Source: BOG-908 sp965198915 (lineage in GTDB: Bacteria > Pseudomonadota > Alphaproteobacteria > Acetobacterales > Acetobacteraceae). From it: a DNA stretch of 64,000 bases. The position numbers and the translations under genes are program-made. Below the pieces are notes generated by a model. It worked only from the letters and a program-made list of their open reading frames with translations. It was not told the DNA's origin and searched no databases. The DNA is taken from positions 1,488,001 through 1,552,000 of the forward strand of contig CBDAQC010000002.1 in NCBI GenBank assembly GCA_965198915.1, given 5' to 3'. Positions 49,914 to 57,087 of this stretch are shown here, in pieces; the stretch's first letter is position 1, and every line of letters begins with the position of its first letter.

Positions 49914-50783
49914 TTGTATTACCACGACAAACGACTTCAATACCCGGTACGTGTCGAAACGCCGGACCCGATCTTCGCACGCCAGCTGCAACAGGCGATC
50001 GGCGGCATAGAAGGCGAAATACGCGTCTGCATGCAGTATTTCTTCCAGGCCTGGGGCGCCCGCGGCCCAAGCACGAAATACCGGGACATGCTGCTGCACA
50101 CGGCCACCGAGGAAATCGGCCACATCGAGATGCTGGCCACTGCCGTCGCCCTGAACCTGGAGGCCGCACCCGCCTCCGTCCAGGAGGATAACGGCGCCAC
50201 CACCGGCCTCGTCGGCGCCATCATGGGCGGCGGCGAACGCCCGCGCCACATGCTGGAAGGCATGCTGCAGAAACACGTCCTCTCCACCGGCCTGGCCGCC
50301 TTCCCCGGCAACGCGGACGGCCTGCCGTTCGACATGTCGCACATCTATGCCAGCGGCAACCTCGCCGCGGACATGCATTGCAACGTCGCCGCCGAAGCCA
50401 CCGGCCGCGTCCTGGCCGTTCGCCTCTACAACGCCACCAAGGACCCCGGCATGCAGGACATGCTCGCCTTCATGATCGCGCGTGACACCATGCACCAGCA
50501 GCAATGGCTGGCCGCGATCGAGGAAATGGGCGGCATGGCGGCCACCCTGCCAATCCCCAACAGCTTCGACCAGTCCAAGGAAAACCGCGAATACAGCTAC
50601 AAGTTCTTCGCCACCGGCGTGGACGGCCAGGCCCCCGAACCCGGCCGCTGGACACACGGCCCCTCCATGGACGGCAAGGGTGAGTTCACCGTCTTCAACA
50701 ATCGCCCGATGGGCGAGGCGCCGGTGCTCGGCCCGGCGCGCACGGACAGCGGTGCGGAGACGCAGCAGATGGCCGCGGAGTAA
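49914..50783 (+). CDS. Manganese catalase
   Basis: A TTG at 49914 preceded by ACGGGAG begins YYHDKRLQYPVRVETP, the normal N terminus; the GTG 75 bp upstream adds Arg-rich sequence and was rejected. 289 residues. Dimanganese ligands are seen in the expected order: Glu in GGIEGEIRV, Glu-His in ATEEIGHIEM, Glu in AAEATGRVLA and His in RDTMHQQQW. It disproportionates hydrogen peroxide without heme. The C-terminal part (FDQSKENREYSYKFF; GRWTHGPSMDGKGEF) agrees with the family. Confidence 0.93.
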   Translation: MYYHDKRLQYPVRVETPDPIFARQLQQAIGGIEGEIRVCMQYFFQAWGARGPSTKYRDMLLHTATEEIGHIEMLATAVALNLEAAPASVQEDNGATTGLVGAIMGGGERPRHMLEGMLQKHVLSTGLAAFPGNADGLPFDMSHIYASGNLAADMHCNVAAEATGRVLAVRLYNATKDPGMQDMLAFMIARDTMHQQQWLAAIEEMGGMAATLPIPNSFDQSKENREYSYKFFATGVDGQAPEPGRWTHGPSMDGKGEFTVFNNRPMGEAPVLGPARTDSGAETQQMAAE

Positions 50784-50953
50784 GCAAGCAAGCCTTTTTG
50801 TAAAAGAGGACCAGAAAACTTTTGTGCCCCCGCCTGCATCAAGGCATTCTCCGCTCCTGCCAGACGCAACTCTGCAGGAAAATGCAAAGCCCTGATGCAG
50901 GCGCAAGGAGCAAAAGTTTTTTGCTTCTGTTCCTCAAAAAAAGAGTGCCTTCC
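50784..50953. repeat. Composite palindromic repeat, full copy
   Basis: Left arm AAGCCTTTTTGTAAAAGAGG ACCAGAAAACTTTTGTG is altered; right arm GAGCAAAAGTTTTTTGCTTC TGTTCCTCAAAAAAAGAG. Centre GCCTGCATCAAGG/CCTGATGCAGGC forms a strong inverted pair. It separates convergent catalase and DUF1275 genes. Confidence 0.8.
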
Positions 50954-51583
50954 TTACGTCCTCTCAACCCAAACCCAAGCCAGCACCCCAGCCACGCCAG
51001 CCGCCGGCGCAAGATCGACCAACCCGAACCGCGCATACATCCAGGCGCCAAACAGCACGCCCGCCACAAACCCCATCCACCGCGTCAGCGGCGCCACCCA
51101 GCCCCATCGTTCATGCCCGGCAATCGATATCGCGGCAGCCTGGCCAAACTTCACCAGCGTTCCCGTCATGTAAGTCAGCGGAATGCTGACCTTCCCGTCG
51201 CGCTCGAAGACGTTGTTCATCGCCCCCATGCCCACCGCCATCAGGCAAGCCGCCACGATCGGCCGGCCCGCCCCGCCAAACGCCGCGCTGGCAGCCAGCA
51301 ATATCGCCACGCCGCCCAGGTTGGCCGCCGGCCGGTGCCTCTCGTCACCCCGCCCGACCAACGCCCCGCCAATCACGCCCGCCACGAAGCAGGCGATCAG
51401 CCCACCCGCCAGCGCAGCATCCCGGTCACCCTGCACCGCGCCCACGCCCATGCGCGTCGAGTTGCCGCTCATGAACGAGACGAAAAACCCGCCGGTAGCC
51501 CCAAACCCGGAGGCGTCCACGTACCCCGCCAACCCGGCAAGCACGGCCGACAGCACCTGCACGCGCCTGTCCTGCGCCCTCAC
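50954..51583 (-). CDS. YoaK/DUF1275 family membrane protein
   Basis: GTG at 51583, 209 residues, six hydrophobic segments. AGLAGYVDASGFGATGGFFVSFMSGNSTRMG is the family's N-terminal signature, with conserved Asp and Gly/Asn residues, and VFERDGKVSIPLTYMTGTLVKFGQ its central one. Physiological role unknown; membrane transport has been proposed. It is 31 bp downstream of the M32 carboxypeptidase stop on the same strand, so co-transcription is likely. Confidence 0.85.
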   Translation of the reverse strand: MRAQDRRVQVLSAVLAGLAGYVDASGFGATGGFFVSFMSGNSTRMGVGAVQGDRDAALAGGLIACFVAGVIGGALVGRGDERHRPAANLGGVAILLAASAAFGGAGRPIVAACLMAVGMGAMNNVFERDGKVSIPLTYMTGTLVKFGQAAAISIAGHERWGWVAPLTRWMGFVAGVLFGAWMYARFGLVDLAPAAGVAGVLAWVWVERT

Positions 51584-51614
51584 GCCGCCCGCCCCCGGCC
51601 CCCGCCGTGCAGCG

Positions 51615-53102
51615 TCAAGCCTCGGCCAGGTAGCGTGCCGTCAGATGCCGTTCGAATGCGCCCGCATCCAGCGTCCGGCCTGTCGCCGCGCGCATCAGGT
51701 CGGAAAACCCCAGCAGGCTGCCCTGCGCGTGCACGTGCTGCCCCAGCCAGCCCACGAGCGGCGAGAGGTCACCCTGCGCCAGCGCCCCGTCCAGCTCCGG
51801 CAGCGCCGCCCGCGCCGCCTCCATCAACTGGGCGGCCGCCATCGCACCCAGCGTGTAGGACGGGAAATAGCCGAACAGCCCGTCATACCAATGGATGTCC
51901 TGCAAGCAGCCCAGCCGGTCATCCGGCGGCCGTATGCCCAGCAGCGCAGCCAGCGCGTCGTTCCACGCGCCAGGCAGGTCACGCACCGCCAGGTCGCCGG
52001 CGATCAGCGCGCGTTCCAGCCGGTAGCGCATGATCACATGCGCCGGATAGGTCAGCTCGTCGGCATCCACGCGTATGAACCCACGCGACACGCGCCGCCA
52101 CAGCCGCGCCAGATTGGCTTGCGTAGCCGCCGGCCCCGCGCCGCCGAACGCCGCCACCAGCTCGCCGGACAGCCAGCCCAGATAAGCGTCCGACCGTGCC
52201 GCCTGCATTTCGATGATCAGCGACTGGCTCTCATGCACCGCCATGCCGGCGGCCGTCCCCACCGGCTGGCGCGCCCACGCCTCCGGCAGGCCGCGCTCGT
52301 ACAGCCCGTGCCCGGTCTCGTGCAGCACGCCCATGATCGCCTGCGCCGGATTGCTCTCGTCGTAACGCGTGGTGATGCGCACGTCCGCCGGCGTGCCGCC
52401 GCAGAACGGGTGCAGCGAGCGGTCCAGCCTGGCATGGGCGAAGTCCAGCCCAGCACGGGCCGCCAGCTTGCGGCACAGCGCCTCCTGCGCATCGGCCGGA
52501 AAGGCGCCCTCCAGCCCGATCGCCTGCGGCCGGGCCGCCTGCAGCGCCTCCGCACGCGGCAGCGCGTCCGCCAGAAACGCTTCCAGCCGGCCGAACACGG
52601 GGTCCAGCTCCGCGCTGGTGATGCCGCGCTGGTAGCCGTCCATCAGCGCATCGTACGGCGCCAGGCCGAGCGGACCGGACAGCGCCGCCGCACGCGCCCT
52701 GGCCAGGCGCACCACCTGTTCCAGATACGGCGCCACGGCGGTGAAATCCCCCGCTGGCCTGGCGCTGCGCCACACCGTCTCGCAGGCCAGGTTCGCCCGC
52801 GTCTCGGCCTCCACCAGATCCGCCGGCACCGCGGTCGCCCGCAGATGCGCCTGGCGCATCAGGGCCAGATTGGCCGCCTCCCAGCCATCCCCGGGCGCGC
52901 TGGCCTTCGCCAGGTCGTCCGCCACGCGCGGTTCGGTCAGCATCTCGTGCGCCACGCCCGCCAGCACCGCAAGCTGGTCGCCACGGCTGGCCGCGCCGCC
53001 TTCCGGCATCATGGTGTTGGCGTCCCAGCCCAGCATCTCGCCGGCTTCGGACAGGGTGGCTATGCGCGCGAAGCGGGTGGTGAGGCGCTGATATGCTGAC
53101 AT
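51615..53102 (-). CDS. M32 carboxypeptidase (Taq type)
   Basis: ATG at 53102, 495 residues. The zinc site is HETGHGLYERGL with the HExxH motif, followed by GMAVHESQSLIIEMQ holding the third ligand and HES motif. DVRITTRYDESNP and ELTYPAHVIMRYRLERALI are also family signatures. It removes C-terminal residues from peptides in the cytoplasm, with broad specificity except proline. Confidence 0.92.
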   Translation of the reverse strand: MSAYQRLTTRFARIATLSEAGEMLGWDANTMMPEGGAASRGDQLAVLAGVAHEMLTEPRVADDLAKASAPGDGWEAANLALMRQAHLRATAVPADLVEAETRANLACETVWRSARPAGDFTAVAPYLEQVVRLARARAAALSGPLGLAPYDALMDGYQRGITSAELDPVFGRLEAFLADALPRAEALQAARPQAIGLEGAFPADAQEALCRKLAARAGLDFAHARLDRSLHPFCGGTPADVRITTRYDESNPAQAIMGVLHETGHGLYERGLPEAWARQPVGTAAGMAVHESQSLIIEMQAARSDAYLGWLSGELVAAFGGAGPAATQANLARLWRRVSRGFIRVDADELTYPAHVIMRYRLERALIAGDLAVRDLPGAWNDALAALLGIRPPDDRLGCLQDIHWYDGLFGYFPSYTLGAMAAAQLMEAARAALPELDGALAQGDLSPLVGWLGQHVHAQGSLLGFSDLMRAATGRTLDAGAFERHLTARYLAEA

Positions 53103-53233
53103 GGCGCGAAACTAGGCGGTCGCCTGTAAAAGAAAAGAACAAAACGATTGCCCAGCCTCGGGCGCAGGCAGGATAGAACGCCGGCAGGCAACAACATCTC
53201 CGCTCGTCCGCCAGAGAAAAGAACGGCATCGCA

Positions 53234-54121
53234 TTGCGCATCGGAATCGACTTCGGCGGCACAAAAATCGAGATCATCGCGCTGGACGAAAGCAACCGCA
53301 CGCTCCTGCGCCGCCGGCTCGCCAACCCGCGGACCTACGAGGCCGCAATCACCTGCGTGCAGGCGCTGGTCCGTGACGCCGAGGCGGAGCTAGGCGCCAC
53401 CGCCACCGTGGGCGTCGGCATCCCCGGCGCCATCAGCCCCGCCACTGGCCTGGTGCTGAACGCCAACTCCCTCTGGATGAACGGCCACGCGTTCGACCGT
53501 GACCTGTCGGCAGCGCTTGGCCGGGAGGTGCGTGTCGAAAATGACGCGAACTGCTTCGCTTTGTCGGAGGCGGCGGACGGTGCCGCCGCCGGCCACCGCG
53601 TGGTGTTCGGCGTAATCCTGGGCACCGGCTGCGGCGGCGGGCTGGTGGTGGACGGCGCCGTGCTGCCCGGCCGCCATCGCATCTGCGGCGAATGGGGCCA
53701 CACGCCGCTCCCCTGGCCCACGCCGGAGGACCTGCCCTACCCCGCCTGTTTCTGCCGCAACACCGGCTGCATAGAACGCTACATCGCCGGCCCGTCACTG
53801 GCCGCCGATTGCGACGGTCCGGGCCATGCGGATGCCAGCACGCTGCCAGCACGCGCCGCCGCCGGCGAAGCCCGTGCGGCCGCGGCACTGGCCCGCCACG
53901 CTGACCGCACGGCGCGCGCGCTCGCCGTCATCATCAACATCCTGGACCCGGACGCCATCGTCATCGGCGGCGGCCTGTCCAACATGGAGCACCTCTACAC
54001 AGAGGTGCCGGCGCTGCTGCCCCGCCACGTCAACGCGGACGGTGCCAGCACGCCCATCCTGAAGAACGCACACGGCGACAGCTCGGGGGTGCGTGGGGCA
54101 GCCTGGCTTTGGCCGGCCTAA
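53234..54121 (+). CDS. ROK family sugar kinase
   Basis: TTG at 53234, 295 residues. ATP motif IGIDFGGTKIEIIAL at the N terminus; VGVGIPGAISPATGLVLNANSLW; the catalytic Asp in VENDANCFALSEAA; GVILGTGCGGGLVVDG; and the ROK zinc site, here CFCRNTGCIERYIAGP instead of the commoner CxCGxxGCxE. The pattern ENDANCFALSE is typical of fructokinase/N-acetylglucosamine kinase branches. With nagA in the same window, GlcNAc kinase is possible, but fructose cannot be excluded. Confidence 0.85.
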   Translation: MRIGIDFGGTKIEIIALDESNRTLLRRRLANPRTYEAAITCVQALVRDAEAELGATATVGVGIPGAISPATGLVLNANSLWMNGHAFDRDLSAALGREVRVENDANCFALSEAADGAAAGHRVVFGVILGTGCGGGLVVDGAVLPGRHRICGEWGHTPLPWPTPEDLPYPACFCRNTGCIERYIAGPSLAADCDGPGHADASTLPARAAAGEARAAAALARHADRTARALAVIINILDPDAIVIGGGLSNMEHLYTEVPALLPRHVNADGASTPILKNAHGDSSGVRGAAWLWPA

Positions 54122-54238
54122 AGCAAGGCACGCATTTCTTTTTTGAAAAAAAGAAACAAAAAAACTTTTGCTCCGCTGTCGCGGACTCGCAGGAGAGGTT
54201 CGCGACAGCGGATCAGAAGTCTTTTGCTTCTTTCTATG
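54122..54238. repeat. Composite palindromic repeat, full copy with decayed right arm
   Basis: Left arm TTTCTTTTTTGAAAAAAAGA AACAAAAAAACTTTTGCT; right arm AGAAGTCTTTTGCTTC TTTCTATG. The centre CCGCTGTCGCGGACTCG/GTTCGCGACAGCGG is a long inverted repeat. It lies just before the IS630 insertion site. Confidence 0.8.
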
Positions 54239-54315
54239 CGATCCTTTTTCTCTGCCCTGGTGTAAAGTTAAACAAGTCTCAACTGGTCATCATGAGTATT
54301 TTAACTAGAGCGGTT

Positions 54316-55271
54316 TCACTTGGTTTGTACGTAGCCTGAGTTTGCGAAGTAGTTTTGGCATTCGGCTGGTTTGAAGTTGTCGAGTGTGCTGCCGATTGTG
54401 TTCCACAGTCGCTCTCTGGTGCGCGGCTCGGCGCGCCGGAGCAGCGCTTTAAGCTTGGCAAAGACCTGCTCGATCGGGTTCAGGTCAGGCGAATAGGGTG
54501 GCAGGAACAGCAAGGTTGCGCCACGAGCCTCGATGGCTTCGCGCACGCCGGCAACCTTGTGGCTGCCGAGGTTGTCGGCGATGACGATGTCGCCATGGCT
54601 CAGTGTCGGCGCCAGGAACTGCTCGATGTAGGCGCGGAAGCTGCGGCCATTGATGGCACCGTCGAGCACGAGCGGGGCAACAATCCGGTCATGGCGCAGG
54701 CCAGCAAGGAATGTGCTTGTGTTCCAGTGGCCAAAGGGCGCGTAGCCGATCAGCCGCTGGCCGCGCCGGCTTCGCCCGCGCAGCGGCGTCATGTTTGTCT
54801 TGGTCCAGGTTTCGTCCAGAAAGACCAGCCGTTCGGGCTTCAGGCGGTGCTGTAGCTTTCGCCATTGGTCGCGCGCCGCGGCGATGTCGGCGCGCGCCTG
54901 CTCCGAGGCGCGGAGCGACTTTTTTTGAGCGTCAGCCCGAGCGCGCGCAGCGCCCCCCACATCGCGCCCGTGCTGAGCGATACGCCGTGGTCACTCAGCA
55001 GCCAGGCGCGCAAGTCGGCCAGGGTGGCGGACGGCCGCCGCTCCACCTCGCGCGCGATCAGATGCTCCAGGCCGGCGATGCGCTGGGGCTTGCGATAGCC
55101 GCGCTGCTTCGTCGTCAATACCCCCGTGCGGTCCCGGCGCTGGCGCGCTTTGATGACGTAGGACACGCTGACAGCAAACCGCTGCGCCGCCTGGCGCGCG
55201 CTCAGCTCGTCGGCCGCCAGCACTCGTTCCCGAAGATCCTGCGAGTAAGATCGTCCACGCTGCCACGCCAT
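54316..55271 (-). CDS. IS630 family transposase, read through a -1 frameshift
   Basis: Two overlapping frames. The first, ATG 55271 to 54840, encodes the helix-turn-helix part (SYSQDLRERVLAADELSARQAAQRFAVSVSYVIKA). The second, down to 54316, encodes the DDE catalytic domain: Asp in LVFLDETWTKTN, Asp in IVIADNLGSHK and Glu in LPPYSPDLNPIEQVF. Between them, seven consecutive A's on the coding strand (plus 54920-54926) followed by G lie where the frames overlap; a -1 shift there joins them to about 318 residues, the usual size for the family. Programmed frameshifting is common in IS630 elements. Confidence 0.88.
54920..54926 (-). promoter_or_regulatory. Slippery A7 site for programmed frameshifting
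   Basis: CTCAAAAAAAGTC on the minus strand: in frame one LKKS, in the -1 frame QKKS. It is inside the overlap (54840-54960) of the two transposase frames. Confidence 0.7.
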
Positions 55272-55708
55272 CCGTCGGCTCCGATCAATGTCGGAAACCT
55301 ATGAATCACACCGAAGGCCCGTGCCGGAAGCCCGATTCCGAAACAGGTGAAACCGCTCTAGGACGTAAGGTCCAAAGATCAGTATTAAGCTCATAACGAC
55401 GCAACAACTGTTGATGATCCTGCCGTGTTTTCTGAATAGAAAACACATGGTTGCAACTGCGATAATCGCCGCAATGCTCATGAGGAGGTCAATTGGAATA
55501 GCGAAGCCTGCGCCTGGAGACGGCCAACTATTATCAAATGGAGGTAAGACGGCTATAAAACGCCAAATCCAGACCACCAACACGGGCATTCCATAACAGA
55601 CAGCGACGGCGGTTTTGGAAAGCTACCCAGGCGCGAGAGCAAATTGGTCTTCATGGGTATTCGAGCTTGGTTGATGGTCTGAATAGATCAACCTTCATCG
55701 CTCGTGCA

Positions 55709-55739
55709 TGCTTTTCTTCAGAAAAGAAGGCCTTTCTTA
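55709..55739. repeat. Composite palindromic repeat, partial right arm
   Basis: GCTTTTCTTCAGAAAAGAAG GCCTTTCTTAC is the outer hairpin of a right arm without the AAAAGTTTTTTGC part. It abuts the M48 gene's stop. Confidence 0.6.
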
Positions 55740-55740
55740 C

Positions 55741-56991
55741 CTACGGCGCCGGAGGCATCTCCTGCGCCTTCCAACGCATCGCGGTGAAGATGCGCGTGCG
55801 TCCGCTGGGATGATCGAAGAACACCATCTCCTCCAGCGGCGAAGGGTCGAGCTTGCGATATGTCGAAAGCTTCAGCGCCACGGTGGCGAACGCATCCGGC
55901 CGGCGTGCGAGGTTCAGCCCGAATACGTCGGCCTGCATCTCCTGCACCCGGGTAAGCGTGTTCAACACCGGCGTCATCACCAGGAAATAAGCCGTCAGTG
56001 CCGCCGCTATCAGCGGCAGGCCCGCCGGATCGGCCACGCCCAGCACGCTCCAACGCGCGCCGTAACGCCGTATGGCGGAGCGGAAAACCAGATTGGCGAA
56101 AGCGAACCCGCCCGCCAGGATGAGCGAGATGCTGATGAGCATCGTGAAGACGTGGCCCATCACGTGATGCCCCATCTCATGGCCAAGCACCGCGAGCACC
56201 TCGTCCGGTGTACATTGCTGGATCAGGTTGTCGGTCAGCGAAATCTGTGTCGTCCCGAACAAGCCGGAGACGTGGGCGCTGATCTTCTTGCTCTGGCGCG
56301 AGCTGTCGAACACCAGCACGTCATGTGCGGGGATGCCGTCCGCCCGCGCCATCGAAAGTATCTGCTCGCGCACCGGACCCGCCGGCAGGGATTGGAAGTG
56401 GTTCAGCAGGGGCTCGAGGAATACCGGGGAAATCAGCACGATCACGGTGAAGAAGGCGACCGTGATGCCCGTCCCCCAAAGCCACCAGGTCTTGGGCGCG
56501 GCCTTGATGGCCGCGTAGAGGAACGGCAGCACGATCGCGGCCGAAATAGAGCTCACCGCCAGGCCGATCAGCGTGTCACCTGCCCAGCCGCCAAAACTCT
56601 GGTTGGACAGATTGTAGGCGTGTTCCCGAATAAAGCCCTGGTAGATGTCCAGCGGCAGGGTGCACAGGGCGGTCACGATGCTGAACAGCGCGCCATAAAT
56701 GGCGACCGCGAGCCAGCGCGTCCGGCCGATGCGGAACGCGATGTCGCGCAGGCGTGCGGACAAGCCGGTGGACAGCAGGACCAGATAGACCGCGATCCCG
56801 TAGAGCGCGTTCCACAGGATGAGCCAGTAGCCGCCTTCGAAATAGGCGTCGGATTTCAGCCTGGCGGCGGCGGGGATGGTTTTCAGGTAGGCGTCGGTGG
56901 CGGCTTGCGGGTCGAAACTGGCGGCCAGCGCCGGCGTGGCGAGGCAGAAGAAGAACAAGGCAAACACTTCTTTTTTAAAGAAAAGAAGCAA
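55741..56991 (-). CDS. M48 family metallopeptidase, CAAX protease 1 type
   Basis: The zinc motif is VLGHEMGHHVMGH with the third ligand Glu in RVQEMQADVFGL. About seven membrane segments and the N-terminal domain (LKSDAYFEGGYWLILWNALYG) match Ste24-like enzymes. The start is uncertain: the frame is open back to 57081, through a composite repeat. TTG 56991 (GGAG 11 bp upstream) gives 416 residues and a signal-like N terminus LLLFFKKEVFALFFFCLATPALA; GTG 56967 is the other option. In either case the first codons lie in the repeat arm. It follows the M3 peptidase gene and probably degrades or matures membrane or periplasmic proteins. Confidence 0.85.
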   Translation of the reverse strand: MLLFFKKEVFALFFFCLATPALAASFDPQAATDAYLKTIPAAARLKSDAYFEGGYWLILWNALYGIAVYLVLLSTGLSARLRDIAFRIGRTRWLAVAIYGALFSIVTALCTLPLDIYQGFIREHAYNLSNQSFGGWAGDTLIGLAVSSISAAIVLPFLYAAIKAAPKTWWLWGTGITVAFFTVIVLISPVFLEPLLNHFQSLPAGPVREQILSMARADGIPAHDVLVFDSSRQSKKISAHVSGLFGTTQISLTDNLIQQCTPDEVLAVLGHEMGHHVMGHVFTMLISISLILAGGFAFANLVFRSAIRRYGARWSVLGVADPAGLPLIAAALTAYFLVMTPVLNTLTRVQEMQADVFGLNLARRPDAFATVALKLSTYRKLDPSPLEEMVFFDHPSGRTRIFTAMRWKAQEMPPAP

Positions 56992-57082
56992 AAAACTTTC
57001 GACTCCGCTGTCGCGCACCTTTCCGGCAACTTGCCGACAGGGAGCAAAAGTTTTTTGCTTCTTTTTTTCAAAAAAGAACAAT
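56961..57082. repeat. Composite palindromic repeat, full copy overlapping a gene start
   Basis: Left arm CTTCTTTTTTAAAGAAAAGA AGCAAAAAACTTTCG; right arm canonical up to AAAAAAGAAC. The centre has CCGCTGTCGCG and a GGCAACTTGCC palindrome. It fills the gap between the M3 and M48 peptidase genes and supplies the first codons of the latter. Confidence 0.85.
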
Positions 57083-57087
57083 TTTCT

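Larger units (their letters stand above)
54308..55358. mobile_element. IS630-type insertion sequence, 1051 bp
   Basis: Ends are GAGCGGTTTCAC and GTGAAACCGCTC, a perfect 12-bp inverted repeat, flanked on both sides by TA (54306-54307 and 55359-55360), the duplicated target of IS630/Tc1-type elements. It carries a complete transposase in two frames on the minus strand. The perfect ends and intact frames suggest a recent and possibly active copy. Confidence 0.93.
54279..55589 (-). pseudogene. Small membrane-protein gene split by the IS630 element
   Basis: ATG at 55589 opens a protein with three hydrophobic stretches (LVVWIWRFIAVLPPF, IPIDLLMSIAAIIAVATMCFLF, CCVVMSLILIFGPYVL). The frame enters the insertion element after codon 77 and reads on into it. 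Removing 54308-55358 plus one TA copy rejoins the frame as FGPYVL-VKILMMTS-stop, 85 residues, ending at 54279. So the element struck eight codons from the end. As it stands, a fusion ending in ERFHLFRNRASGTG could still be made. The gene is AT-richer than the window. Function unknown. Confidence 0.75.
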
